64,000 bases of DNA from Rhizoctonia solani (Eukaryota; Basidiomycota; Agaricomycetes; Cantharellales; Ceratobasidiaceae): positions 1,984,001 to 2,048,000 of the forward strand of contig NC_057370.1 of NCBI RefSeq assembly GCF_016906535.1, written 5' to 3'. Below the pieces are notes generated by a model that saw only the letters and a list, made by a program, of their open reading frames with translations, did not search any database and was not told the DNA's origin. Each line of letters opens with the position of its first letter. Position 1 is the first letter of the stretch. Shown here one piece after another: positions 23,601 to 34,613 of this stretch. The position numbers were made by a program, and so were the translations under genes.

Positions 23601-26600
23601 AGTATTGCATTGCAAAAAATTAGTGAAAATGTTAGGGTGAGTATGTCAATTTTTGGACGAAGAAATGATAATGTGATAATAGCTTTTAGAGACAGATAGG
23701 CGTAATCCGAGGAACGCAAGTAGAAACCCTCGAAATACATGTCATCTCAAACAGAGACAAGGTCGCTCAAGAGTTCTTTGATCTTAGATTTTCCCAGTAA
23801 GATTAAGCTCCTCTATTTGCTGTTCGGGCTAAAAATAAAGCTTGCTTATATTCATGTATGTAGCGTACAAACTGAAAATGTCCTGCCACGATTTGAACGT
23901 GAAATCAAAACTTATGTACCAAAGTCGGTCAAAGACTTAAGGGTTTCACGGGAGTCATCGGAAGACTTAAACACGTCGTGGGCCAAAGAGCAAATAAAAG
24001 AACTATTTTCGTTGGAGCCTCTTGACTTCTTGGAAGAGATTAAGGCTATTGAAGACATCAAATTAGAGGACCTCTTGCAGCTTGCTTGGACACATAACGC
24101 CCATGATTATGCATTCTATGTCTTCGAAGTTATGGCGTCTCGAGCTCCAGAGGATCCAAGTAAATTAGGGAGCCTGCAGCACTGGCTTGGAGTTGACCCT
24201 GCCATGGTATATGCGTTACTAAAGGTGTACATGAAGCAAGAGGGGGACTCGAACGTTCTGCGGGAACTAGATGAAGTGATTGTGAAGAGTATTGTTTCTT
24301 CTGCGAACACCTACTCCATATCGGCACCTATGACCATCGAACGGCTTCGTCATGCGGTCAACGCGCTTACTTTCAGGGAATTCAGCGAGATAATGTGGCT
24401 AACTGCCTGTTCGGTTCGCTCCCTTGTCCTGGCTGCAGATATTCTCGCCACTCTTACAGAAGTCCGCACTGCGGTCTCTTCCCAATCGCCATCACTCGAA
24501 TATGCACACCGGCACCTTTGGGCGGTATGTCTTGACCGTGTAGAAGACGCCAACTCAGAGTGTCCTTGCGATGATACTGGGAGACCGCGCCGCCAGAGAC
24601 AAGCCCCTGCAAAAGTGCCGCTCAAATCCACCGGAGAGGAACGCGTAGTCGATGCTCAAGTTCGAGTTGATTCCCCTCTCATGTTCGGCTACATGCACAC
24701 GTACGCCTTCAAGCGGCATCCCAGCCCGAGAGTGGAACAGACCCACGAGGCCGCCCTATTATGGACGGGGTTGTCTCGGGAATTCGTAAAGGGGAGCTGC
24801 GTATTCACCTGTTTCATACAGCTCCTGTCGATTTTGGTAACATTGAATGGTACTTGTACCCGGCTGGAGATATAGTCACATCGCGGGCCATGTTGGACTC
24901 TGTTGTCAAGCTCCAAATGCACCCCAACTATTCGACGGCGCTACACCACCTCATCACTGGCGAAGAAACCATTTATTCCGCCGATCCAGCGAGCTCGGAT
25001 GAGTCGGAAGTGGAATTAGAGAGTGGCGACGAAGCAAAAGGCACTCCAGAAGAACCCCAGAAGGATTGGTCGATAGACGATACAGGTATCAATTGGGACC
25101 GTTTCAATGAAAGTCAGAAATCGGCAATACTTTCGGTTAGCTACCCATTATCCTTGGTATGGGGTCCACCTGGGTAGAAACACTGTGTCTTTCATGCGCA
25201 TATATACTGATCCGAAGTACATTCTGCCCTTAGAACGGGAAAGACTACTGTCGTGGTGACAATGCTACGGTTGCTGCTGCGTAGTATGCCACCTGGCTCA
25301 AGAATCCTTATGACAGCATCAACACATAATGGTAAGTTATTGAATATTTTCGTATGCTCAAAATCACCGTTCTGCTATTAGCGGTCGACAATGTACTGGG
25401 CCGGTTCATTAAGGAAAACGAACAACATAGCCTGATTGCAAAAGATCAACTACTCCGAGTCGCGACCGACATTAATAAGGTCCACCCATCACTTCGTACA
25501 TATACCATGGATGCGGCTATAGGAGGCAGTATGGTTGATAATCGAAACCTCATCAAAAAGGCAGAAAAACGAGTTCGAGATTCAACGATCGTATTCACTA
25601 CTTGTGCCGGAGCAGGATTAGGAGTACTGCGCCGGTTCAAGTTCCAGGTTGTCCTGATCGATGAAGCGTCTCAGATAACGGAAGCGGCAGCCCTGATCCC
25701 AATAACAAAAGGGTGCCAAAAGGCTGTTCTAGTTGGGGATCAGTAAGTGCTGCATGTGTTAATATTGGTTGTTTTGACGTACTAATGGCCTCTGAAATTT
25801 GTTAGCGTACAACTTAGGCCAACCGTTAGACCGCAAGCCAAGGCACTAGACTACGATGTATCACTGTTGGAACGTCTTTATACAGGGCCAGAACGGATGG
25901 GAATGTCCCGCATCATGCTTGATGTAAGTCCGGTAAACGATTGTACACATTCCGATGCTTATGGCGAATACAGACTCAATACCGATTTCCTGCTGCACTC
26001 GCTCGATTCCCCTCTAAAGAGTTCTATAACTCGAGCCTTAGGACAGGGGTTCCCGATGACGGATTTGCTGAGAAGTTCGAACAGCTTGCTCAAACAGCTT
26101 TCCCTTGGCCGCGCGAGACGGAGCGAGGCCCTAATTCGTTGAATACCAACGTATTTGTCTCCTGCAAGAGTGAGGAGTCCTATGGACGTTCGTCAAAAGA
26201 GAACATTGGTCAGGCAGAAGTTGTCGTACGGACCCTAAAACTATTACGAACAAGGCGCGATGCGACTGACGAATCTACCCCTCCTCCTGCCTTGACCATT
26301 GCGATCTTATCACCTTATTCACGTCAGGTCAAGCTTCTAAAAGGGATGCTAGATAAGGATTCCACTCTTTCGAAAAACACTGAGGTACACAGCATCGACG
26401 GGTTCCAGGGCCGGGAGGCGGAGATAATTATATTCACAACAGTGCGTAGCAATCCCAGCGGGGACATTGGGTTCCTCGAAGACGAACGTCGGCTTAACGT
26501 CGCATTGACGCGAGCCCAACTGGGTCGGATTATCATTGGGAACGAAGATACGCTAGGCTATGCCCATAGCAGAGAGCAAGGAGATGCAGACACGTCAGAA

Positions 26601-26684
26601 GATATGACCCGGAAAGGGAATGAGATATGGAGAAGGGCTATTAAGGACTGCAAGAGAGTACAGCTTCCAGAAAGTGCTGATTGA
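20628..26684 (+). CDS. RNA-dependent RNA polymerase fused to an SF1 (Upf1-like) helicase
   Basis: About 16 exons code for roughly 1,720 residues. Residues about 30-860 are a complete cellular RdRP: Ser-Asn-Arg-Val-Leu, Gln-Leu-Arg-x-x-Ser-Cys-Trp, the Gly-Asp-Gly-Cys-Gly-type loop (Ser-Asp-Gly-Cys-Gly, 21245-21320), Tyr-Arg-Gly-Tyr-Lys-Gly-Val-Leu and the catalytic Asp-Leu-Asp-Gly-Asp split by the intron 22241-22297. A helical linker follows (24000-24700). The rest is a helicase: a beta domain (24760-24960), Walker A Gly-Pro-Pro-Gly-Thr-Gly-Lys-Thr split by an intron (25165-25250), Asp-Glu-Ala-Ser (25660-25671), Gly-Asp-His-Val-Gln-Leu-Arg-Pro (25735-25820), Gln-Tyr-Arg, Asp-Gly-Phe-Gln-Gly and Val-Ala-Leu-Thr-Arg-Ala (26499-26516). 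It fits small-RNA amplification. The ATG at 20628 puts the RdRP fold almost at the N-terminus. Two one-base shifts are present (21838 and 24768). Confidence 0.9.
21830..21845 (+). other. Apparent 1-bp deletion in the RdRP domain
   Basis: Reading on from the exon at 21545 meets TAG at 21839. The conserved frame resumes at Ala-Glu-Arg-Val-Phe-Met-Asp-Gly from 21842, one base away. The distance is too short for an intron. Confidence 0.75.
24762..24775 (+). other. Apparent 1-bp deletion between RdRP and helicase parts
   Basis: The upstream frame reads through Glu-Ala-Ala-Leu-Leu-Trp-Thr-Gly. The helicase frame reads Gly-Val-Val-Ser-Gly-Ile-Arg-Lys-Gly-Glu. One more G in the GGGG run near 24768 joins them into the expected helicase beta-domain sequence. 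Confidence 0.8.
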
Positions 26685-26996
26685 AGGAGAGATGAAAATC
26701 GTTGGATTGGTGCATTTTATCAAGTTAATTTTACCAAAAAATCCATGTCCATGACTGAAGTATCAAGCCACCCCTCCAGCGTCATTTACTATTATTGAAC
26801 TGATTTAGAACAGCTCCAACAATCAGTCGATATATTAATTTGTGGCTCCCGTTAGAATTATTGGCGCTGCACAACCAGGCCATGACGATTTTCAATTATG
26901 GATCCTGGCGATTCCAGAACCCTTAAGTGTCTCACGTGACTTCAAGTTTCATCCACACGCGTTCGACTTGTTTGTGAGCTTTGTCTGGAATACAAG
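26685..26996. other. Intergenic between the RdRP-helicase gene and NUR1
   Basis: An AT-rich stretch holds the 3' end of the fusion gene and the promoter of NUR1. No gene is seen. Confidence 0.4.
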
Positions 26997-28485
26997 ATGA
27001 ATATCACTCCTAGGTCTACTCGGCGCCCTCGCCAGAGCATTCCGTACCCGGGAACTGGCCCAACGACACCGCTCGCCAAGTACAGTGAACGCCGACCTGA
27101 TCTGTATTCGCTCAGCGCCACCCATGCATTCGATTGGGAGGCTGCAAAAGGAAACAGACCACCTCCGTTTACCTCTGCCTTGGGAAGTGGAGCCCCCGAC
27201 AGCTTGAGAAAAAAGTTGGCACGAGCGGCTGCTGATGATGATGGAATGAGCGGTACCGTAACATCGCCAACCAAGGCAGCAAGGAAGCGGGTTGTCAGGA
27301 AGAAGTCGTGGCGGCAGAGGTATGGACACATTTCCTCGACTTAGCCCAATGCTAAGCTATGTTTTTAGAATCTCAGAAGTACCCTCCGCTGTTAACGAGT
27401 GGTTCTGGGACACAGTTACGCTATCCAACTTGCCACTTCCTCCTCCAGAAACTTCTGGTCAAGTCCTGGGTGGTCTGCTTCACATGATACATTTTGTCAC
27501 CAGATATTCAGTTCTTCGCTCTCAAAAGGTAGAGGAAGGTGACTGGAACGATATGCAACGAGAAATACATATTGTAGCCGGGCTCGAACAAGAGGACCCC
27601 GAGCCATGGTTCTCCTGGGTAGGCCTTTCAGGATTTATGCACATTCCATGTGTGCTAACTACCTATCATTCCAGACAACACCTGTAACAATTTTATTGCT
27701 TTTAGGCTCATTGCTCAATACGCTTTATCTATTCACGACTATTCGAACGTACCACCTTCACCTACGAGAAAATATGGTAGATTCTCCGCGCGCAAAAATG
27801 GTTCACATGGACATGACCAGTGCTGCCCGTGACATGGATACCCAGCCAACATCCTCATTGGTTTGGAGGGTTATACGGGGCTTCGGAACTCATATAGCCT
27901 CCGCATGGTAGTGTATTCTTCGCTCTTGTGTTGATTTTCAAACTTATGATGGTTTTAGGCGCCTAATTTTAGGATCCAGAAAAGCGACAGGAAAGAGTGC
28001 AGCCAACGTTCAACAGCTAGACGTATGGAATCCCGGTGAACTTGAATTGTCGATCTTTACGTGTGTACAACAAAATATTTCGACAGATGGTGGCACTTAC
28101 TTTTTGCTCCCTCAGTATCTATTCGCCTGCTCACGCTCTTCTCTGGATGATATTTTCTTCGCATACATGGTTTGTTGCCCTCATTCTCATGGCATTTATC
28201 AGCGGGCAGGTAATCACTTTTATTCGTGCTGATTTGCGCCTGGGCTAACCCACCCTTTTTAGATATTTGTGCTTACCCGCTCGTATGAGGGCCTTCTCAA
28301 GGATCGCCGAATCCTCCAAGGTGAAGTAATGCATGAATATAACGAGAAGGTAAACCCATGACTTTTGCTTTTGGCTCACTCTAACCTATTTTCATTAGTT
28401 CGTATATCCACGTGTCATGCCCGTACGAAAGGACGCTTGTGTTATGACCCATGAAGCAGAAATGGTTAGCTGGCGTGACCGGTGA
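26997..28485 (+). CDS. NUR1: Nuclear rim protein 1 (Nur1/DUF2418)
   Basis: Nur1 is an inner nuclear membrane protein of the CLIP complex that, with Heh1/Src1, tethers rDNA and heterochromatin to the nuclear edge in yeasts. The N-terminal 105 residues are basic and Ser/Pro-rich, as for a chromatin-facing tail. A conserved segment begins Glu-Trp-Phe-Trp-Asp-Thr, followed by a membrane helix (about 27690-27730). A second hydrophobic stretch lies at 28120-28200. The family C-terminal signature is plain: Leu-Lys-Asp-Arg-Arg-Ile-Leu-Gln-Gly-Glu-Val-Met-His-Glu-Tyr-Asn-Glu-Lys-Phe-Val and then Tyr-Pro-Arg-Val-Met-Pro-Val-Arg-Lys-Asp with Met-Thr-His-Glu-Ala. The start ATG is at 26997 and the TGA ends at 28485. 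There are about seven exons. Confidence 0.88.
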
Positions 28486-28675
28486 ACTCTGCTTCAAGGC
28501 CTTGTCTTAAAACCCTTCATCATACTGGGACTTTCGGTAACGCCCTTGCAATGCAATTGTCTGTCTATTTATTTTTACGCAATCCTGTACGACTGTCAAT
28601 CGTATCCCATTTAATGACACCACACTACACTGTTCCCAGATCTACATGCAGCGGTCCATGAGTCCTTCTAATACT

Positions 28676-30070
28676 CTAACGCCTTGTAAAGCTTCCCTTG
28701 AGTAACGTCGCAACGTCTTTCGCAAAGTAGTCATGAACTCCACTTGAAACATGATAGTCGTTGCACCACATCAAGTTGGAAGCAGATCCGTAGCTGGTTG
28801 CGTCCTGGAACCCGTACGTCCCTGGGGAGTTGAGGAGCGTGTCAAGCTTCGCGGCTGAGCTGTAAATCCAAGTCTTGACCTAGTAGATGGTACATAAGTA
28901 AAGCATGCATGTCAGCTAGCTCACTGAACTTACTCCAGAGTTGGCCGACGCGAATGCAGACACCCTGGCGGCAAGCTTGGCGTTGAAACCGTCAATAACG
29001 GCGGCCTCTGCCTGACGTGAGTCCGCAGGTTGAGCGAGCATCTTTATCAACCAAGCTGTGTCAATTTCTGACGCATACATCAAACCAAATCGCATTGAAT
29101 CACTTACCAAGGGCGAGCGGTCAACATGAGGAACGTTGACGAACAAAAAATTCCGTCCACCGACATCGTAAATTTTCTTGATCAGTCCAAAGTAGGAGTC
29201 CAAGAGGACTTCCGAGAACGCTCCGCGATCTCCCGACTGGTACCAAGAGTTTCCAATGTCGTTAATGCCGATGAAGACTGAGAAGAGCGAGTTGCTTCCA
29301 GTCCAGGGAGCAACGGCCTTGTTGGCGAGGAAGCTGTTGACCTGGTTTGAAACATTCGGAGATCAGGCTTTTGCATACTTTTTGTTTCCATAGAACATAC
29401 CTGGTCAGTCAAAGACTGAACCTCAGGAGTGTATGGTTTGACCAAGCTCGCGTCTATGGTGGCACCACCGTAAGCAAAATTGTATGTGAGTAATGTACTA
29501 GTATTGTACTTGGTAGTAACCAAGTCAACCCAGTTGGGAACTGAAAGTATGCGCGAATATTGTAAATAATCGAATGAAATATCACATATAAATGAAACTC
29601 CTGACCAGAGCCGCAGGCAGTGTAACCAGGATACGTCGGGTTGCCGAGTGGATTGCCTACAGCAGGCTTCACGCCATTGATATCAAACCCAGTTTGCGTG
29701 TAAGAATCTCCAAAAGAGAACCAGTATTTGACACCTGGAATAGGAGTTCCACTAGGTGGTGTGCTGGTGGTGGTCTTTGAGGTGACAGGGACGGTGGTCG
29801 AAGTACTAGTGATGGGCTTGGTCGTGCTGGTGGTGGCAGCGCCAGGGAGGCACTGCGAGTACCCTGAGTTGACCAAACGGTAAGAATAGCCCTATTGTAT
29901 CGACTGCTCTACCCACATTCGTTTTGCTTAACGCATGACAATCCAGATACACACGTTGTTCCTCCGGACCAGCCGTTTCCGCCACATTGAGCATAAAGTG
30001 GCTGCTGTGCATTTACACTAGAAACCAAGGCTACAGCAGCAGCAATTGACAGAATGGAAAGTCGAGACAT
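28676..30070 (-). CDS. Secreted CE16-type acetylesterase with CBM1 domain
   Basis: A signal peptide (residues 1-21, ending Val-Asn-Ala) leads into a fungal cellulose-binding module CBM1. That module has Cys-Gly-Gly-Asn-Gly-Trp, Cys-Val-Ser-Gly-Leu-Ser-Cys, Asn-Glu-Cys and Tyr-Ser-Gln-Cys-Leu-Pro-Gly. A Thr/Ser-rich linker follows, then an SGNH/GDSL hydrolase. Its nucleophile is in Phe-Gly-Asp-Ser-Tyr-Thr (29700-29720), block II is around Phe-Ala-Tyr-Gly-Gly-Ala-Thr, block III is Gly-Ile-Asn-Asp, and the C-terminal His is in Asn-Asp-Tyr-His. This should remove acetyl groups from plant cell-wall oligosaccharides outside the cell. The CBM1 is split by an intron near 29879-29935. The acid before the His sits at -2 (Asp) with Asn at -3, not the usual Asp-x-x-His. 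The TAG is at 28676-28678. It lies next to a GH3 gene on the same strand. Confidence 0.88.
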
Positions 30071-30109
30071 TGGGGAAATTAAGATGCACGAAGTCCGGCG
30101 AGCACCATG

Positions 30110-30116
30110 TTTTATA
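30110..30116 (-). promoter_or_regulatory. TATA box of the CE16 gene
   Basis: TATAAAA reads on the minus strand 40 bp before the ATG at 30070. Confidence 0.5.
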
Positions 30117-30523
30117 TGTTTGAGAGGGAAATTGACTATAACTAGCCGATATGCGGAGTAATTCCGAGGTACTAGCCCCGAATCGTTGGAAGGGGCAACG
30201 AATAGCTGATTATAAGTTCATCTAATTTCAGCTCGCGTCCCGTGTTCACAGTAATCAGAGGAAGTCAGATAGTTGAATGACGAAACCTCCGTAGTTTGTC
30301 CGCTCGGAAACAAGGTTCAAATATTCGGCTAGCCGCCGGGCTCACATGGACTAAGAAATCAAGGAACTTGGGCATTCTTAATGAATACACAATACGAATA
30401 CTAATCGAACAAGATTGGAGGTAGCGGGAAACTTTCAAACGGGGTTGGAAGACTGGAAGATTAGCAGTCACCTGAGTTCAACCGTCACGCTGGCCGAAAC
30501 GCCCCAGTACTTTGCACCGTATT
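30117..30523. other. Intergenic between the CE16 and GH3 genes
   Basis: This should hold the CE16 promoter and the GH3 3' flank. No coding signal is seen. Confidence 0.4.
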
Positions 30524-33500
30524 TCAGAAAGTGCCTTGCAGACGAATGTCACTGTGGGAGGAACCAACATAAGCGGTAAAAGTTCCGGTCGGACGCTTCC
30601 AGGATCGGGATGGAGTATCCCAAACGCTGCAGCATGCACATTAGTTTGGTCATTCGTAGGCTAGAGTTGGAGTCCCGTACCTGATTTCACGAGTCGAAAG
30701 CTTCAACGTGACAGTCGAAGAAGCACCGACTTCCAATGGCACCTCCTCAAACCCACGAAGGTTCTTGGGGGGTTCTCCAGCGGAGGCCGGGAAGCCAAGA
30801 TAGAGCTGAGCAATCTCGGTGGCTTTTTGCGTGCCCGAGTTGGTAACTTTGAACGTGACGGTGTAGCCGGTGCTGGTGGACGTAATAGATAGACCAGAAT
30901 AGTCAAACTTGCCACCGTATGTCCTGGAGGCATTTGTAGGTTAGACGGATGCAGGATGAATAGATGAAATAACTACTCACAAACCGTAGCCGAAGTCGAA
31001 GAGCGGAGTGATTCCAGCGGATGCCATATACTTGTAGTCGAGCAAAAGCTTCTCGGTATACGAGATCTGAATGTACAGATGGGTTATTATAATAGAGTCA
31101 ATCTAAAACCAGAATGATACTAACAGTAGGATTAGGGAGCGAGTTATAAAGAATATTGGTATTGTAGTCTGTTTCACTCTATGCGCATATTAGTCAACCA
31201 TATCCAATCCATATCATATTAACTCACCTTGCCAACTGCGAATGGAAGGCGTCCTTGTGGGTTATAGTCACCGTACACACTAGCAAGAGCTCGTAATTTG
31301 GGGTATGTGGTGCAAACCACTATAAACTCACACGTCTACAATGGAGGGACCCGTCTGCTCGCCGGGAGCACCAGCGTAAATAAGACCGGTGATATTGGGG
31401 TGGCTGACCCAGTTCATACTAAAGCAAGTTAGTCGATTGTTGTATAAGGGAGCATTCTATGCTCACATCACTGGACCGACCGAGTGGATAACGACAATCG
31501 TATTGTTGTTCACGGCGGCAACCCTTTCGATCTGTGACAAGGTAAGCTCTCGTCCATAAGTGACACCTACAAAAACTTGCCAAAGATCCGCCCTTGTACC
31601 AAAGGTCGAGGTCGTTTCGGTCACCGAAATTTCCAACACTAGAAAAAAGACGGTCAGTATTCGCATAGGTAAAGAGCGTTAGTCTTACACAAGATCCCAA
31701 GCGCCAAGCTCACCGCTCATACTGACATCAAAGTCAGTTGAGTGGGTCAATAAGAGTCGACAGAAGCACATACGCATTGGCAAATACAACAGCAACATCC
31801 TTTCCGCGCGCAGCAGCAACCCCTGCGTCAATATCGTTCGAAAGAGATGCGCTGATGGTCGTCTTGTTCCCCTGGGCTGCAACTCGAGAAACAAAAGCAT
31901 CATACGGAGGAATAAGGAAATCGAGCGAGTTCGAGCCAGATCCCCAGCTTTAGGCCGTTTGTCAAAATAACGTTCTATCATGCCAAATTATAAGTGTATC
32001 TTACCCGATGCTCATTGTTCCGTCATTGCATTCGTTCAATCGGCAATCGGTCGAACCCTTCTTTGCGTCCTGTCCAATGATAGCGATACTTTTGGGGAGA
32101 GCTAGAGGAAGTCCACGACCGGAAGTACCGGTACGCGAGTTCTTGAGCAGAACGGCTGATGCAGATGCAATTTCCTTGACAAGAGCGGTATGTTCGGCGG
32201 TACGAACGTTGACATTCAAGTTGAGGGACCCAGAGCCGTCAGGTTTCTGCGCATCAAAGCTGGTCTCAGGGAACCCAGAGTCTTGGCCAAAGCGATACCT
32301 GCAAAGACCGGTTAGCTCGTAGCTTGATAACGTAGTGTACCAGCTTGCCATGGTGCGATTGAGCGGGCTACCATCTCATCAAGACGCTAGCAGTACAGTT
32401 TAGCATAAGCGAGAGCGTACTAATGTAGCCGACTTACTGTGGTATTGACGCTGCCGTTGTTTACAGCATTCTTCAAGCCATTTCCATAGATGCCTCCACC
32501 AATCAAAATCCAGTCTCCAGGTTGCCTATGTGAATTCATCCCGGTCAATTTCTAAACCATGTGAACTCGAGATGAACTTACTCCATATCGAGACCAGCAT
32601 TGGCGTATGTAGCCGCGTTGTCATGAGTCGCACCCCAGTCACTCATAACCAATCCTAGTGTTCATTAATCAAGGGTATTAGCTAATGGTTACGGGTTATG
32701 TTCGCTCTACACTGACCCCTGAAATTGCTCTCCTTACGAAGCAAGCCATTAGGACCCAAAAGTGCTGGATCTCCGCACGAGTAAGTCCCGTTATTGCGGT
32801 TGTATGCGCACCTGCCAAGTACATGGTCAGTAAACAATAATCTGCAGAAGTTGTGTAACCTACATAACCGCTCCGGGATCAGCCTATATCGAAGCCCAGC
32901 GGGTCAGCTCCCATTCAAACAAGAAACGGAAAACTCGAAATAGTGTTACGTACGTCGATCGATCGCAGGAATGGATACCAGTAGACTTCATGCAAAGTGC
33001 GATCGTCAATGTCGCTAGAATACGTGTAACGATAGTGCTCCTGAATTTCACGTGATGATCAGATCCAGATACTAAGGTTTATCCATGCAGCAGACCTGGT
33101 TATTGCCAATAAGGTGCTTGGCACATGCAGTCTGAAACCCGGGTAAGCGTCATTTTTTATTCCTCTGGTTCAGCGACTTACTACACCGGCACCCTGAACA
33201 CCCATAATAGTCTCATATGCACCTTCTCCATTAAGGTATCTGATAAAAAGTCGTTAGCGAATCCGGAATACCTCGGAGGGAGGAGCCAATTACGGGTCGG
33301 GCCCAAAGCTGTGAATGCGAAGCGATCAATTATGCTGATCTACGGGGGAGTTTTTGGGAACTAACTAACCTTTCCCAAGCTCGTCCAGATTTCGGAGAGC
33401 GCATCTAGCGAAAAATACGAGATTAGTCTAAGTATATGCGAAATGTACAAGAGCATACAATGTCCATTGCAGGTCCCAAAAATATGCTAATCCAGTGCGT

Positions 33501-34093
33501 CAGATCCAACAAAGAATTTCGTTAGTTAGTCACATACTGGATGCCTTTGCCGCGGAACTCTTCTCCGATGGCCTTTCCACGGGCCCGCATGAGACGGCGG
33601 CTGAAGCTATACTCAGGAGTGCAAATTCGAATCAGAGTTTAACCGAAATATAGTGAACGAAATCCACTGACGTCGAGGCAGCATTTATTCCTGTGGGAAA
33701 GCCCGTGACATTCTTTACGGCGCGGATCCCCGCAGGACCATCGTTCATGCAAAACGCGGGAATACCCAGACGTTCAACAGCATGGGTATTTCCGATGCAG
33801 CGACCTTGGATACTTGGTCAATACGGGTGCCCTGATAATTGGAGAAAAGCAGGCTAACTAGAGAATTGGCCTTGGCCGGTGACGACGCCAACTTTTTCGT
33901 CGATTGTCATCTGAGCTACTTTGGCTTGGGCCAGAGCATATGCATCGTCCCATGAGCCTGTAGGAGAGGATAGCAAGTAAGTTGGAGAAGAGGGTCTCCC
34001 CTTGGTTCAATACTGACGAGGAGTGAAAGACTGTGCCACTACAGTATGGGCTGCGAGCACCAGCAGCGAACCACCAGAAGCCAAATACCACAT
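30524..34093 (-). CDS. Secreted beta-glucosidase, GH3
   Basis: This enzyme releases glucose from cellobiose and other beta-glucosides outside the cell. A signal peptide starts at the ATG at 34093. The N-terminal TIM-barrel part has Met-Thr-Ile-Asp-Glu-Lys-Val, Asp-Gly-Pro-Ala-Gly-Ile-Arg, Gly-Lys-Gly-Ile-Gln-Tyr-Met-Leu-Gly-Pro, Lys-His-Leu-Ile-Gly-Asn-Asn-Gln-Glu and Val-Met-Ser-Asp-Trp-Gly-Ala, where the Asp is the nucleophile (about 32640). The second alpha/beta domain (31300-32200) and a C-terminal fibronectin III-like domain (30524-31000) complete the family layout. The last exon ends Leu-Gln-Gly-Thr-Phe before the TGA at 30524-30526. There are at least fifteen short introns, and I did not resolve every one. 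With the CE16 gene it makes a two-gene plant-wall degradation pair. Confidence 0.9.
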
Positions 34094-34613
34094 ATCAATA
34101 GCTTCAAAGATAAACCGAGCAGAGAATGGCTCAGATGACCGGTCCCACTTGGGTTATTATAGGGCGAGATTCCCTACTAAGAGCCGAGACGTGATTCCTC
34201 CCAACACACACACATGGTTCCGTGCCTTTGGATATTAGACTTGGCGGTGATTCTCCTAAACGCGAAAGGATCTGGTTCTTACGCTATTCTTTCTCCATTT
34301 GAGATGAGAACCAACCCATGTGAGCATCACGGTGGGACATCATGAGACGTACACTACGGTAAGCACAGGGACATCGCCGGGGTTAGACACCAGACCATTC
34401 CTGAGGAAGGGGGAGAGGTCAACCGAAAGGTGAGTGTGTCATTACCATTATTCTGTGGAAATGAGCCAGGCGCCGGTAGAGTCTGTTTGTTTTGATCGTT
34501 GTGTCTTGATAAGGCAAGACCTCTCCCTGGATAATTATGTAATTATTCCACAGTCCCCGTTGCCTCCATTGCTGGACTCAACCACGGTGCGCAAGCACCA
34601 TTAGCTGTCCGAT
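34094..34613. promoter_or_regulatory. Divergent upstream region of the GH3 and coiled-coil genes
   Basis: The 520-bp gap between two start codons has no other gene. I did not find a clear regulatory motif. Confidence 0.35.

Noticed and set aside
20628..23800. A viral (mycovirus-derived) origin of the polymerase
   Set aside because: The catalytic motif is the double-psi beta-barrel DLDGD of cellular RdRPs, not the GDD palm of RNA viruses, and the gene is rich in spliceosomal introns.
23800..24760. Two separate neighbouring genes, RdRP and helicase
   Set aside because: One open exon runs through the join, with only one base missing at a GGGG run; no promoter, stop or start is seen between them. 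Kept open pending cDNA.
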